Assembly: GCA_013076295.1 (NCBI GenBank)
Contig: RQOL01000616.1
Span: forward strand, 558,001 to 622,000
From: Sanderia malayensis
Lineage: Eukaryota; Cnidaria; Scyphozoa; Semaeostomeae; Pelagiidae
Length of the DNA stretch: 64,000 nucleotides
Direction: 5' to 3'
Position 1 is the stretch's first letter, and every line of letters begins with the position of its first letter. Shown in pieces: positions 24,501-34,200 of the stretch. The notes below the pieces were generated by a model, which was not told the origin of the DNA, did no database searches, and worked only from the letters and a program-made list of their open reading frames with translations. Made by a program: the position numbers and the translations under genes.

Positions 24501-26598
24501 GTTAGACGCTATTGGTAAAAAGACAGGAAAAATGTGCGCAATAAGAATGTATTCAAGGTAGATACAAGACATGCAAGATAAACGCAATGATGAAATCACT
24601 ACACTGGAAACTCCATTCAAAGACAACTTTGCAATGTGGGAGTTCAACCCCCTTGCATGACATTGCTTAGAATTGAAAATAAAGCACGGAAACCTTTAAT
24701 GTGTTATCAGAACCAGATGTAATCATAAGTGGTTGATTTTGCAGGAATTTCATTCCAGAAACATTTCCATGGTGACAATCATGAATGATGCTATGTATCT
24801 GTCTCTTTTCCAGATCCCAAAGCGAGACATGCCCAGCTGTACTACCTGTGGCCATCACAGGGTTACCATCTGCAGAAAAACTCAAATATAATGCCAATCA
24901 TGTGCAAAGATAATTAATGCCTTCGGACATACAGCAGTTGTTCATTTTTGAATTGGTAAGAAAATACTTATAAGTTGATGAGAGATGTATCATATCAAGT
25001 TAAGTCAATATTAGATGGGTAGTTCTGTCATACAATATATTATTGTGGAATGGTTGATGGATAGTGTACCTGTTCTAAATGATATCGCTGTCACTGGCCC
25101 AAACTCTTGCCAAAATGAAACTATTGTTTCATCATATTTCAAATTGTGAAGGATGATTTTCCCATTTTCAAGGCCAATAGCAGCAACGTCAATTGCTGGT
25201 GCCTGAAAAATGCCACAAAAATACAAAATGGGATTTCAATAAAACAAAGAGCTAAACTTGAATTACATTCATTTCATCAAACAGGAAAGGTGCAACATTT
25301 GTACCTGTTCTAAGACTGATACTGGTTCTGACCATCCATTGAATTCATAGATTAACGTACTGCAACAGAAATTCAAACAATTTTAGATGTAGGCTTTGAA
25401 ATAGCCATGGAGGAAAACCTGTCATGTTTGATGGTCACACATTGGCTATACATGTAAATTACCTGGTTTTCACATTCCACAACTGCAGCTTGCCTTGTCT
25501 GCTACCAAATAATATCTTGTTCAGGTAAGTGTTAGGATGAAGAGCAGTGGTGATATCAAAATTCTCTGATTGGAATTCAAGTGTTAAATACACGTCTGTA
25601 GAAAATAAAAATCATTAGTAAATGTTTTCATCTATGCATTTTACAACTAGTAAACAAGCTGGGAAAGTCCATTTGTGCTTACCTAAGTCATCAATGTCCC
25701 AAATCTTGACAGAACTTCTCTCATCAACTGAGACGATATGCTCTCCAAATGGCAGCATACACTTGATATTGAATTGGTGCTCACTAAAATGTTTTACCTG
25801 ATAAGAAAGATGGTTTGTATGAATTATTTGGCAAATAAACAGAGACAATGGCATTGTTCTGTTCATAGCCAATCATTTGATATTTGGGCCAGTTTGCAGA
25901 GTATGGCTGATCTTCAAAAGATCTTGGGTGCACCCATAGACCGTGCACCTCCGGCACATTGTCTACAGGATCTTGGGAGCACCACTGCCATACTCTGCTC
26001 ACTGGTATTTGGATTAAAAGGGAAAAATCTGACTAGGATTAAGAACCATTATACCGGTTTGCCTCTCTTCCATAAAGTAATAATATTCTTTGATGCAGTG
26101 ACTGTGTATTCCCCGTGCGCTGTAAGCAATTCTATGTGTTCCTTTTGAATTTCACCTGGCATCATAAAAATCAAATTTCAAATTGGAAAACATCACGTCA
26201 TGTTACAAAAGAGAGAGGCACATACAATTAATATCGCAAAACATACCAACAAAAAGTAGATTCAGCTTCGAACACTAAAATAGAACATAAAAACAGATTG
26301 ATTATATCGCATCAATAAAATAAAAGTAGGGCAACTTCAAGATAAATAAGATCATACCGCTAAAAGTATTTATACTATCGATGGCTTGGGTTCATCCATC
26401 ATGCATGTGGCCTAGACTAACAAATTGTTGATATAGATTGTAATATGAGCCAGAACTTACGTTATATATGTGGAAGGTCTTGCCAACTACAGTGGTAACA
26501 AAATGATCGGCACCACGAACTTGTAATGCAAGTGGAACATGGTTAGAAATGTATCCGATCGCTCTATAAGATGAGAAAACTCTGCTATTTGCAGCCAT
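12536..26598 (-). CDS. WDR36: WD repeat protein 36 / UTP21, small-subunit processome
   Basis: This 892-residue protein is spliced from 24 coding exons: 26598-26461, 26274-26247, 26155-26055, 25797-25683, 25595-25463, 25359-25305, 25202-25070, 24869-24694, 24475-24355, 24261-24196, 24020-23940, 23617-23472, 23106-22986, 22527-22445, 22323-22241, 22106-21998, 21819-21740, 21060-20953, 20601-20489, 20098-19953, 18450-18337, 17068-16978, 16068-15881 and 12685-12536. All boundaries are GT-AG and the phase closes. Residues about 20-625 are WD40 repeats (tandem beta-propellers). The linker carries VTLSLLPESRW and PKEPPKKPKAAPFFLPT. Residues about 650-892 form the UTP21-specific C-terminal domain, with the LLQAYLGLFLK helix. 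Family knowledge: a nucleolar UTP-B subunit needed for early pre-18S rRNA processing. Length is close to the human protein. The start codon lies in AAGATGGC and shares an upstream region with TAMM41. Exon 2 has only 28 bases. The last intron holds a 2-kb transposon. Confidence 0.95.
12858..14984 (-). mobile_element. Degenerate DNA transposon with long composite inverted repeats
   Basis: This lies in the last WDR36 intron. The outer ends ACAGCAGATTTC and GAAATCTGCTGT are inverted. Each arm is roughly 550-650 bases and is built from about four tandem subrepeats of about 160 bases. Landmarks such as CGCTGAAAAA fall near 12919, 13080, 13240 and 13389 on the left; TTTTTCAGC falls near 14416, 14576, 14734 and 14895 on the right. 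Between the arms is a broken minus-strand gene for an XPG-nuclease-like, Cys-rich protein. I could not identify a target duplication. Academ-type transposons are known to carry XPG-like nucleases, so an Academ relative is my inference; no transposase core is visible in this copy, which may be internally deleted. Confidence 0.7.
13580..14290 (-). pseudogene. XPG/FEN1-like nuclease plus Cys-rich tail, transposon-borne pseudogene
   Basis: Minus-strand pieces in different frames line up with one family that is common in invertebrate genomes. First (14290 downward) comes RFVPVHKVAVTIGP, then ALPLFHSLTGGDTVSFFAG and IGKKTAW. The LTG-x-DT...GIGKKTA segment resembles the FEN1/XPG motif LxGCDYxxxxxGIGPKxA. 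Next (about 14030-13754) comes RFVILLYDTTSS...ARKDLF...IDAIPPTRDAL...HVWGQ. Last (to 13580) comes WTTLPDAS...CQELIKCSC...CGGRCKC...CNGDC. There is at least one frameshift and several in-frame stops (just after DEWE and again at NGS), so it cannot make the full protein. The N-terminal part is missing. Confidence 0.7.
18055..18300. repeat. ATAGC/ATGGC pentanucleotide repeat in a WDR36 intron
   Basis: About 50 imperfect copies of a five-base unit (atagc, with atggc and atagt variants) fill this part of WDR36 intron 21. Minus-strand frames of Met/Cys/Tyr/His across it are repeat artefacts. The same unit, read on the other strand, fills a SNAPC4 intron near 49.9-50.4 kb. Confidence 0.9.
18653..18923. 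mobile_element. TA-flanked miniature element, family A copy 1
   Basis: It starts CCGTAAACCCTCGAATAAGC and ends GGGGCTTATTCGAGGATTTA plus CGG, with TA on both sides. ATAAGCCCCC modules recur inside. It sits in WDR36 intron 20. Other copies are at 47098-47341 and 52699-52969. It has no coding capacity. Confidence 0.8.
20262..20400 (+). repeat. Dispersed repeat, WDR36 intron copy 1
   Basis: This shares about 140 bases (tgttcacaagtgttcgcac, gcgttttcaaactct, gtactgtttgttattgta) with 22698-22840 in the same orientation and the same gene. The ends are not sharply defined and no inverted termini were found. Confidence 0.7.
22698..22840 (+). repeat. Dispersed repeat, WDR36 intron copy 2
   Basis: This is the diverged partner of 20262-20400, in another intron of WDR36. 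It contains tgttcacaagtgttcgcacc and gtactgtttgttattgta. It could be an old transposon fragment or a local duplication. Confidence 0.7.
23221..23367. mobile_element. TA-flanked miniature element, family D copy 1
   Basis: The ends CAGTAAAAACCCGCATATAA and TTATATGCGGGTTTTTACTG are near-perfect inverted repeats flanked by TA, fitting a Tc1/mariner-type miniature element of 147 bases. It lies in WDR36 intron 12. Related copies are at 45398-45545 and 47780-47923 in SNAPC4 introns. Confidence 0.85.
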
Positions 26599-26786
26599 CT
26601 TGAACTACTCCACGTGGTCACAAGTGAGACAATTTCATAATGGTGTTTTGTTGGAGCCGAAAAGGGGAGAACCCTTAGAAAGAGGAGATTCCCTTGAATC
26701 ACATTATAAGGCGATGCGTGCGGCATGCAAATGTTTTCTTTATCCTTGCAAAGCTGCATGTTCTTGTTTAAAAAGACCAAATAAGC
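26599..26786. promoter_or_regulatory. Bidirectional promoter region, WDR36/TAMM41
   Basis: Only 188 bases separate the divergent start codons, so both transcription starts must lie here or inside the first exons. A CACGTG E-box sits at 26611-26616. The WDR36 start codon is embedded in AAGATGGC, which resembles a YY1 site. No TATA box is obvious. The promoter role is inferred from the spacing. Confidence 0.65.
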
Positions 26787-27758
26787 ATGGATAGGTTTTA
26801 TAAATCAGTATTTCAACGTTTTCCCGATGGAATCGAGCTAGCATTTGCGTATGGATCAGGTGTATTCCAGCAAAGCAACAATAATCCTGCAAAAGACAAC
26901 ATGGTTGACTTGTTTTTCGTTGTCAAAGACCCAGCCATGTGGCACAGAGTAAACACCGAGAGACACCCAGATCATTACTCATTTCTCAGCTACTTCGGCC
27001 CAGGTACTATTGCGAACATTCAGTGTAATTATGGCTCTCATGTCTACTTTAACACGCTTGTGAAATTTGAAGACAGGTTGATTAAATATGGTGTGATAAG
27101 TGTTGATGATTTCCTCAGAGATCTTATAGAATGGAACACACTGTACGTGAGTGGAAGGCTGCACAAGCCTGTTCTTCAGTTGAGGAATTTCAATGAAAAT
27201 CCCTTTAAAACTAGTTTGCAGCAAAATCTTACAAGCGCTGTAAATGCATCACGCCTTCTACTTCCCGAGAAATTTACATCTGAAGATTTGTTCTTGACAA
27301 TAGCCAGTCTCTCGTATTCTGGAGATTTCAGGATGACATTTGGAGAAGACAAAAATAAGATCAGAAACATAGTCATGCCAAACTTGGAATCGTTTAAAGA
27401 ATTATACAAGGGAACTATCAGAAGAACTAGAGTTACAAAATTGAATCATACTTCATATGCCCAAGACATCAGCACCAACGAAAGGCAAACTCTACTGAAG
27501 ATGCTACCTACTGCTTTGAAACACAAACTTGCATCATTCTCTGGTCATAAAACAGACACTGATTTCTCAATTATCAGTCAGGAGTTAGCTGAAGATAGGA
27601 ACAAATGCTCTGCATTGCTTCACAAATCAGTTTCGTCTATAGTACTGAAATATAGTATAACACAAAGTTTGAAAGGCATTGCAACTGCTGGACTTGGTAA
27701 ATCCTTTATATATAGTGCTGCAAAGCTTAGGAAGATGGCAAAAAGTATCTTGAAATAG
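26787..27758 (+). CDS. TAMM41: Mitochondrial CDP-diacylglycerol synthase TAMM41
   Basis: An intact 323-residue protein in a single exon. Family knowledge: TAMM41 (yeast Tam41) is a matrix-side inner-membrane nucleotidyltransferase that makes CDP-diacylglycerol from phosphatidic acid and CTP, feeding cardiolipin synthesis. The sequence shows the AYGSGV nucleotidyltransferase motif at residues 21-26, an acidic residue in NMVDLFF at about 41, LIKYGVIS at 98-105, LYVSGRLHKPV at 119-129, the LSYSGDFRM block near 175-185 and QSLKGIATAG near the C-terminus. Length is close to the usual 310-340 residues. I chose the first ATG in the frame, just ahead of the conserved N-terminal helix; no clear presequence is seen. 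It is divergent from WDR36. Being intronless among 19- to 24-exon neighbours is unusual, and vertebrate orthologues have several introns. Confidence 0.95.
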   Translation: MDRFYKSVFQRFPDGIELAFAYGSGVFQQSNNNPAKDNMVDLFFVVKDPAMWHRVNTERHPDHYSFLSYFGPGTIANIQCNYGSHVYFNTLVKFEDRLIKYGVISVDDFLRDLIEWNTLYVSGRLHKPVLQLRNFNENPFKTSLQQNLTSAVNASRLLLPEKFTSEDLFLTIASLSYSGDFRMTFGEDKNKIRNIVMPNLESFKELYKGTIRRTRVTKLNHTSYAQDISTNERQTLLKMLPTALKHKLASFSGHKTDTDFSIISQELAEDRNKCSALLHKSVSSIVLKYSITQSLKGIATAGLGKSFIYSAAKLRKMAKSILK

Positions 27759-28249
27759 AGATGTTTTGATATACATTTTATTTATGTAAGAAGCATAGCT
27801 GAGGTGTGTGTGTCTTAATTTTGAAGCATTTGTTGCCCCATTCTGATAATTTTTATTTACCAGTGAAGGCTTTATTTTTGCTCTTTTTTGTGAGTTTTTT
27901 AAAATTGTTTCTTTTAAAATTGTTGATGGTATTGTTTAGAATTATTGTGAATTGTGTAGTCATTGTAAGTGTTTACCCAGAATGAAAATGGCATGGTACT
28001 TAAATTTTTTTCCCTTGGCTACGCCCCCCGGGCCCCATATTTCCTCACAGCTCCCCACATCAACATCGTTCTGACGGTCTTGTATGAGCTGGGCATATGA
28101 TGTAAGAAAGTGTACTTTGACTTCAATTTGATCTTGTGACAAATCTTGCAAAGGCTTTCACAGACTGTAATCATAATCATAATAACCCGATCCCTGGAAC
28201 TTGCAACTTGCAATAATTTTACAGTCACACACACACAGCCTTTTTCAAA
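27759..28249. other. TAMM41-MOSPD2 intergenic region
   Basis: This holds the TAMM41 3' flank and the MOSPD2 5' flank and promoter. No clean AATAAA follows TAMM41 in the first 200 bases. A GC-rich patch at about 28015-28050 (ggctacgccccccgggcccc) looks like the end of a dispersed element. A CA-rich run at 28225-28238 precedes the MOSPD2 start. No gene is seen. Confidence 0.5.
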
Positions 28250-31200
28250 ATGGCACCTGTTGCAGTTCCACCAGAGATCGAATATCAGGTAATTCAAGTC
28301 TCTATTTTCGATATTTTTCCCCTATCTAATTATTGATAATTTTTTGCCGTTTTGCCGTTCCTTTTGAACATCACCGTCCGTAACCTCTGTCCTCTCCTTG
28401 CTAAATTACCCTCGCCCATTTAGGCCCATGGAGAGGAAGTTTGATTTCATATTTATTTGGTCCTAGCATGTTTGCATACCATATTGAAAGAAGATCTTGT
28501 CAAGCCAGAACTTTCTGGCCTAACACAAACAATTGCAGAAGTTTTTACACAGAGAAATGAAATGAGAGAAGGAAATGGGATGGGGGAACCACAGAGGGGA
28601 GGAGGAGGAGGGGTTGGGTTGGGTAGTAGGGAGTTTATTTTGTTCTCCGTCCTTCTATTCAATTATTTTCCACGATTATGGCAGTTATCTTGGTGTCTTC
28701 TGTTTGTTTATGTAGGTAGAAAGCACAATTTCATCAAACTTTCTAATTTTTTACTTTTAGACAGATGAAGCACAGAAGTTAATTGAAGAAGTTCGAAGAA
28801 AGTTTTTCGATAAAGGTACATATAGTAAACGGAAATTTGCATTCTTATTCAATTGATTTTTTGTCAATTTTGCAAGGGCCTTTGTGGGGTTTAGGACAAA
28901 TGAAAGCTTTAAAGTCCTCGTGGTATAATTGGAAAATTAAAAGATAATTGAAACTAATTTTTATTCTCAAGGGACTGTTTTGAATCAATTTGATGAGAGA
29001 GATATTGAAAGGATCAACAAAAGTGATCTCCACGTTTGGCTGTTTATCAGGCACAAGAAGGAAGATGTTGACAAAGCTCTAGAAATGATTGTAAGCAAAT
29101 GCATTTATATCTTGTATTGAGAAGTACCATAATGCTTTCATTAAATGCCCCCTTCTTTTAAATGCCCCCCTCGAATTAAGGCCCCCCTATTTTAAGTTTT
29201 TTTCAATAAATGCCTCCCTCTATTAAACACCCCCTCGAATAGACACCCCCTTGTAAAGGGGCGTGTATTCGAAACACACAGAACCGAAACTTCTCCTTCT
29301 TTTAACATCATTGAGGAAGACAATGTTGATGATGACTTTGAACTAGATATTTAGATGTTTTTTTAAATTTTTTTCTGGAACCAGACTTTTTTAGTTGTCA
29401 ATGAGAGTTTTACCCTAAGTGCGATCATCATTAGATGTTCATTAATAAACGCCTACGGTATTGAAGAAATGCAGAAGATCAAATCTTTTCTCATTTTGGA
29501 ATTTTATTTTAGATTGATTGCTTTCGGTGGAGAGAATCTTTTGGGATTAATGGTAACAACTGTCTTTTATTGCTGGTCCTTATTCATTTTTCATTTCTTC
29601 GTGTATTATCAGTTGTTTGCTTGGATTTATGTTACTACTAAACATTATAGATCTTTTGGAGAGGAACATTGATAGAAGACTGTTTGAAATTGGCTTTCTG
29701 TATGCACATAATGTTGATAAGAATTCAAATCCACTTGGTAAGTTTAGACATTTTTGATCAGTATTATCTCATAAAGTCAGTGGCGTAGTTAGAGGGGGGT
29801 CAGGGGGGCGAAAAGCCCCCCTGTAGAGCTAAACTGCCGTTTTGTCGAAAAATTGCTGATTTTGTCGGAAAATAAATATCTTCTTTTCACGTTTAGCTCT
29901 AGCTTATCTTATATTCATGGTCTTGAAGAAAAAAAATTTTGTCGGAAAATCTGAATTTTTCGCCCCTCCTATAAAATTTCCTATCTACGCCATTGCATAA
30001 AGTTGTTGTGCTGTGATAATCTGTTATTGACTTGTTAGACCAAACAAATTTAGCGAGCTATCTTTTTAACATTTAACATATGATTTGTATTGCAGTTCTC
30101 TTTCATACAAGATTGTACAAGAAAGATGCACATAATCCACAGGAAGTAAAAAAATTTGTTGCATTTGGCCTGGAGAAATTAGTAAGCCTGCTTCGAATTC
30201 ATTTTCCAAGCTGTTACAATGAGTATTACCTTACAACTGATATTTGCAATTGTATGATTTGATGGTGTATGGGAGATCTAATCCACCCTTGTGTCAACTA
30301 TTAATTACTCACTATGAATTTGTTAATGAATCAAGTGTCATTTTCTCCACACAATCAGCATTAAAAATTTGAGGTTGTTTTAGCAGTGTCAAATCTATTG
30401 ACCTGTTGCAAATGATTGTTCTTTTTCAGTCAAGAGAACATTTAGGTGGTAAGGTCACTTTGATATTTGACATGCAAGACTCAAGTCTTGCTAATATGGT
30501 ATGTATGACCATAACATATCTAATTTCCGCGTTCCTACCTACCATTATTATTTTATTGACCATGTTTTAGATGAGGGAGAATTTGGATTTCACAGCATAT
30601 ATTTATTTACGCAAAGAACCTCACTTAAAAATTAAATAAATTGTTTTCCCAGTAATAATTTGTTTGTATAGTAATGCTAGGAATCAGAAAGAAGTCCTCC
30701 CTAGCACCTCTTATGAGATTATTGATAATTTCACCTCTTCAAAACCTTCTCTGGAGCCTTTAACAGGCCATAATTTATTTGAGCACCCTAAATTTTATGC
30801 CTGAGAGTAACTACTTTCTTCATCTTAGTTGAAGTTTGCATATCGTTTTTTGTAGGATATGGATTTAATAAAGTTCCTGATCACATGCTTCCAGAAAAAT
30901 TATCCTTGCATGCTTGGTAAGAGTTTTTCAACTTTGCATTTTTTTAAAAGAAGTCATCTATAAGAAGCCTACCCTTAAGACACCTAAAAAACTAAGAAAC
31001 GGTAGTAGTACTTTCCGTCTAGAAACCGTTTCGCTTGGTACAACAGGCAAATGGGGCAGTTTTGATTGTATTTTGAAGACGGCACTGATGATTATTTTAA
31101 ATAAGAAGACTTTGATGGAATTGACACGATTCTTTTGGATGATTAGAACATTTGCTAAGTTTTTTTGAAGTTTCTTGGACCTTTGAATTATTTATTCGTC

Positions 31201-34200
31201 TTAAAATTCAATTTTAGCGACGTGTAAACCAATGTAAACAAAAGTTATCAGATTTTTTTGTCAAAATTTTGGCGATTAAAACGAAATAATTCCAATGCGA
31301 ACAAAGGCTATAAATAGTGTTTTTATCGTGATAATGGAAGGGTCTATCACGAATTTTCAAACATCATTGGATGCTCAAAGTCTGCGGCTTTTGACATCTG
31401 CAAAAATTTCGGAAAAATAACAAGTATAACAAATTTGCCGCGGTCAGGAAGACCAAGAACTCTTGCGACACCAGAGCCCAACGTCCCGCAATAACTGAGC
31501 CGCCTTGAAATGAGTTTACATCATTACGCAAAATTTCAGCAGATTTTTGCAAAAATCAACATGTAAAAAGTCATTAGTAAATATTGCAAGGACAGTTATA
31601 AAAAGCACAATTACGTCAACTGTATTAAAAATTAGAAAATGCATTACCGAATATTTTCGTGACGAGAGTGTAGAATGCAGAAATGTGTCAACAGATTTTA
31701 TTTTTTTCATAGAATACCTGATTGTTTTGGAGATGCCGTGGATTTTAGCAGGTAAGAAACTGTGAGTTTATATGAGTTGAATGTTTTTCTTCACTTTATC
31801 ATTTCTTTTAATTGCTTAGTTATTTTATTTTAGCTGCATGGAAGATTGTTAAGACATGGTTGAGTACGGAAGGCATATCGAAAATAAAGTACATAAATTG
31901 TTTCTTTTATTTACGACTTTTCACAATTACTCATAATTACTTATTCACTAAGTATAAGTAATTATCAGGTATGCAAATATATATATACTTTTATTCTTTT
32001 CCTTTCGTGATCATTTTATCCTTCAATATAAACTTCCCATTATCATTTCTATTTGCATCTGAATTTTCGCCACATTTTATCATTACACTAGCTCTACTTA
32101 GAATTTTTTCACTGCTTCTCTTATTTATTCATCTTATTCTATTCGGTTCTTTTATTTATACTTCATTATCCTTTCCTTCAGCTAGTACAATTCTTACCCC
32201 ACAACTCTTCTCAAATTTATTACCTATTCTCTTTAACCGAGTTTTTTTTGTAATGAATCATTTTTATCGATCATTTTTCTTTTGAAAGGTTTGTAAACAA
32301 GACAGAACTGATTGCCCAATACGTTGATGCAGACCAACTTTTGACAAGTATGGGTGGAACGGTAAGCAAGAAGCAAAATTCTTTTAGTAATACCAGTTTA
32401 ATGCCAGTTTAATGCCAGCTTTATAAAGAAGCAATGTTTATAAATACACACGTTTCTATTTGTACTGTTCAGCCTTGTAAATCGCATCACGTCGCATATT
32501 AAATCGCATACTTTTTTAATTCCACTACGCCACGTCGAAAATGTTTCCCTTTAATTGCTGCTGCGTAGCGGAGGGAAGCGAAGCGATGCGGCTGCGCAGC
32601 AGAATATAATCGAGTCCTTCTCGAGAAAAAATATTGTGAGGATGTTTGTGTGTTTGTGTATTTGTGTGTTTGTGTGTTTGTGTGTTTGTGTATTTGTGTG
32701 TTTGTGTGTTTGTGTGTTTGTGTGTTTGTCTGCGTCATTCTAGCCAGCGCATGGCCTCTAATTCTCCTCCGTTTATCCGCATGCTGGTTTTATTATCAAT
32801 TCACCACTGGCGAATTTTCGTGCAAATTCAAAATGGACCATTTAGTATTAGCTTTTTTGTTAGTTCAACTCTTGTGGCGAAGTGGTTGGCACTTGTGCTC
32901 GCCACTCATGGAGTCACGGATCGATTCCACCGAGCTCCACTTGAAGTTGAGTTGAAGTTGAGTTGAAATTAAATGAGGCCTGGTACACCGAGGATCTACA
33001 AGAGAAGGTAGATCCCCGGCGTACCGGGACTTTTCGTCTTTCCGTTCAGGATAGTTTTTTGGCAGAAACGCCGAAAAACCATCAACCGATCGTACTCAAC
33101 TACTAACTCTGTTGGTACACCGGGGTGACGAGGCCAACAGTGCCGGTCTGTTCATACATATCCAGCGACATCTGCTTGGAGACTCGCCACCAATATATAT
33201 ATGTACCCGAAAATTACTTACTGGAATTGTGTGCACAGGTTTTCTAATTGTGGGTGTGAGTCAATACGCATGCGTATTTATATCATTTGCTCTCCTTTGT
33301 CTCCATAATTTAAGTTCGAACTTTATTTTGTTTTTGCTATTTTACCATCTATTATGCCAACGGAAAGACGCGTACAACAGCGTAGCCAACATTTTTGTTG
33401 AAAAGTTGGCCATAATAACGCTGCATTCTTATTGCTTTAGGATACTTTCAAATACCAATACCCGAATCCAACGACGAACGGCAAGAAGGAGACAAAACCT
33501 AAAAGCAGGTAGTTTTATTATCAATTTCATATTCTCTGTGGTATGGTTGACTTTTTGGTGTCACGAGGTTGAATGTTATAATAGGAAGGTTCGATTTCGT
33601 ATATCTGTTCTACCTTGTTCGCTGTGCTTGAAGTGTAGCATAATACCGGCATAATTTCAACATTATTTTATCAAATTCTTTATTTCCATTAATGAGTATT
33701 GGACTAGTTCTGTTTGAAGTATCTGCAGGTAAATATTTAACATCCAAGCCCACACGTTTCTCTGTCTTGTAAATATCTTACATCTCTACCTGTCATAGTA
33801 TATCTGTGGAAAGGTGGCAAGACGAACTTTATCGAACCTTGTTTTGGTTTTTTTGCTATGCTACACATGCGCTAGCCTCTTTTCAAACGAATGAGCATCG
33901 ATTTGAAATATTCATCATTTCTGTAAATCTGGCATAATTTTATGACAGTTTTGGCATAATTTCCAAACTGAAATCTGGTCACACTGTAAAGGTTGGCGGC
34001 TTACTCCAACCATTGATCAGGACTATTGATAATATCAACATCCGTCATCTTCAGTGCACAATTTCAACTCTACACAAACTATGTTTCGTTTCATTCATGT
34101 TCCTAACGCGAACAATGACAATTCAATACAATATATATCGGTTTTATTAAGCCCCAATGTTACAAGTGGTATTTTGTTTCTCCATTATCAATTAATCTGG

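Noticed and set aside
25738..26148. 136-residue plus-strand frame
   Set aside because: It is antisense to WDR36 exons 3 and 4 and the intron between them.
32873..32940. Functional class II tRNA gene
   Set aside because: The box sequences fit but the stems are incomplete and a SINE body follows.
33112..33654. 180-residue plus-strand frame in MOSPD2 intron 11
   Set aside because: No recognisable domain. It overlaps the end of a SINE and lies in an intron of a gene that is complete without it.
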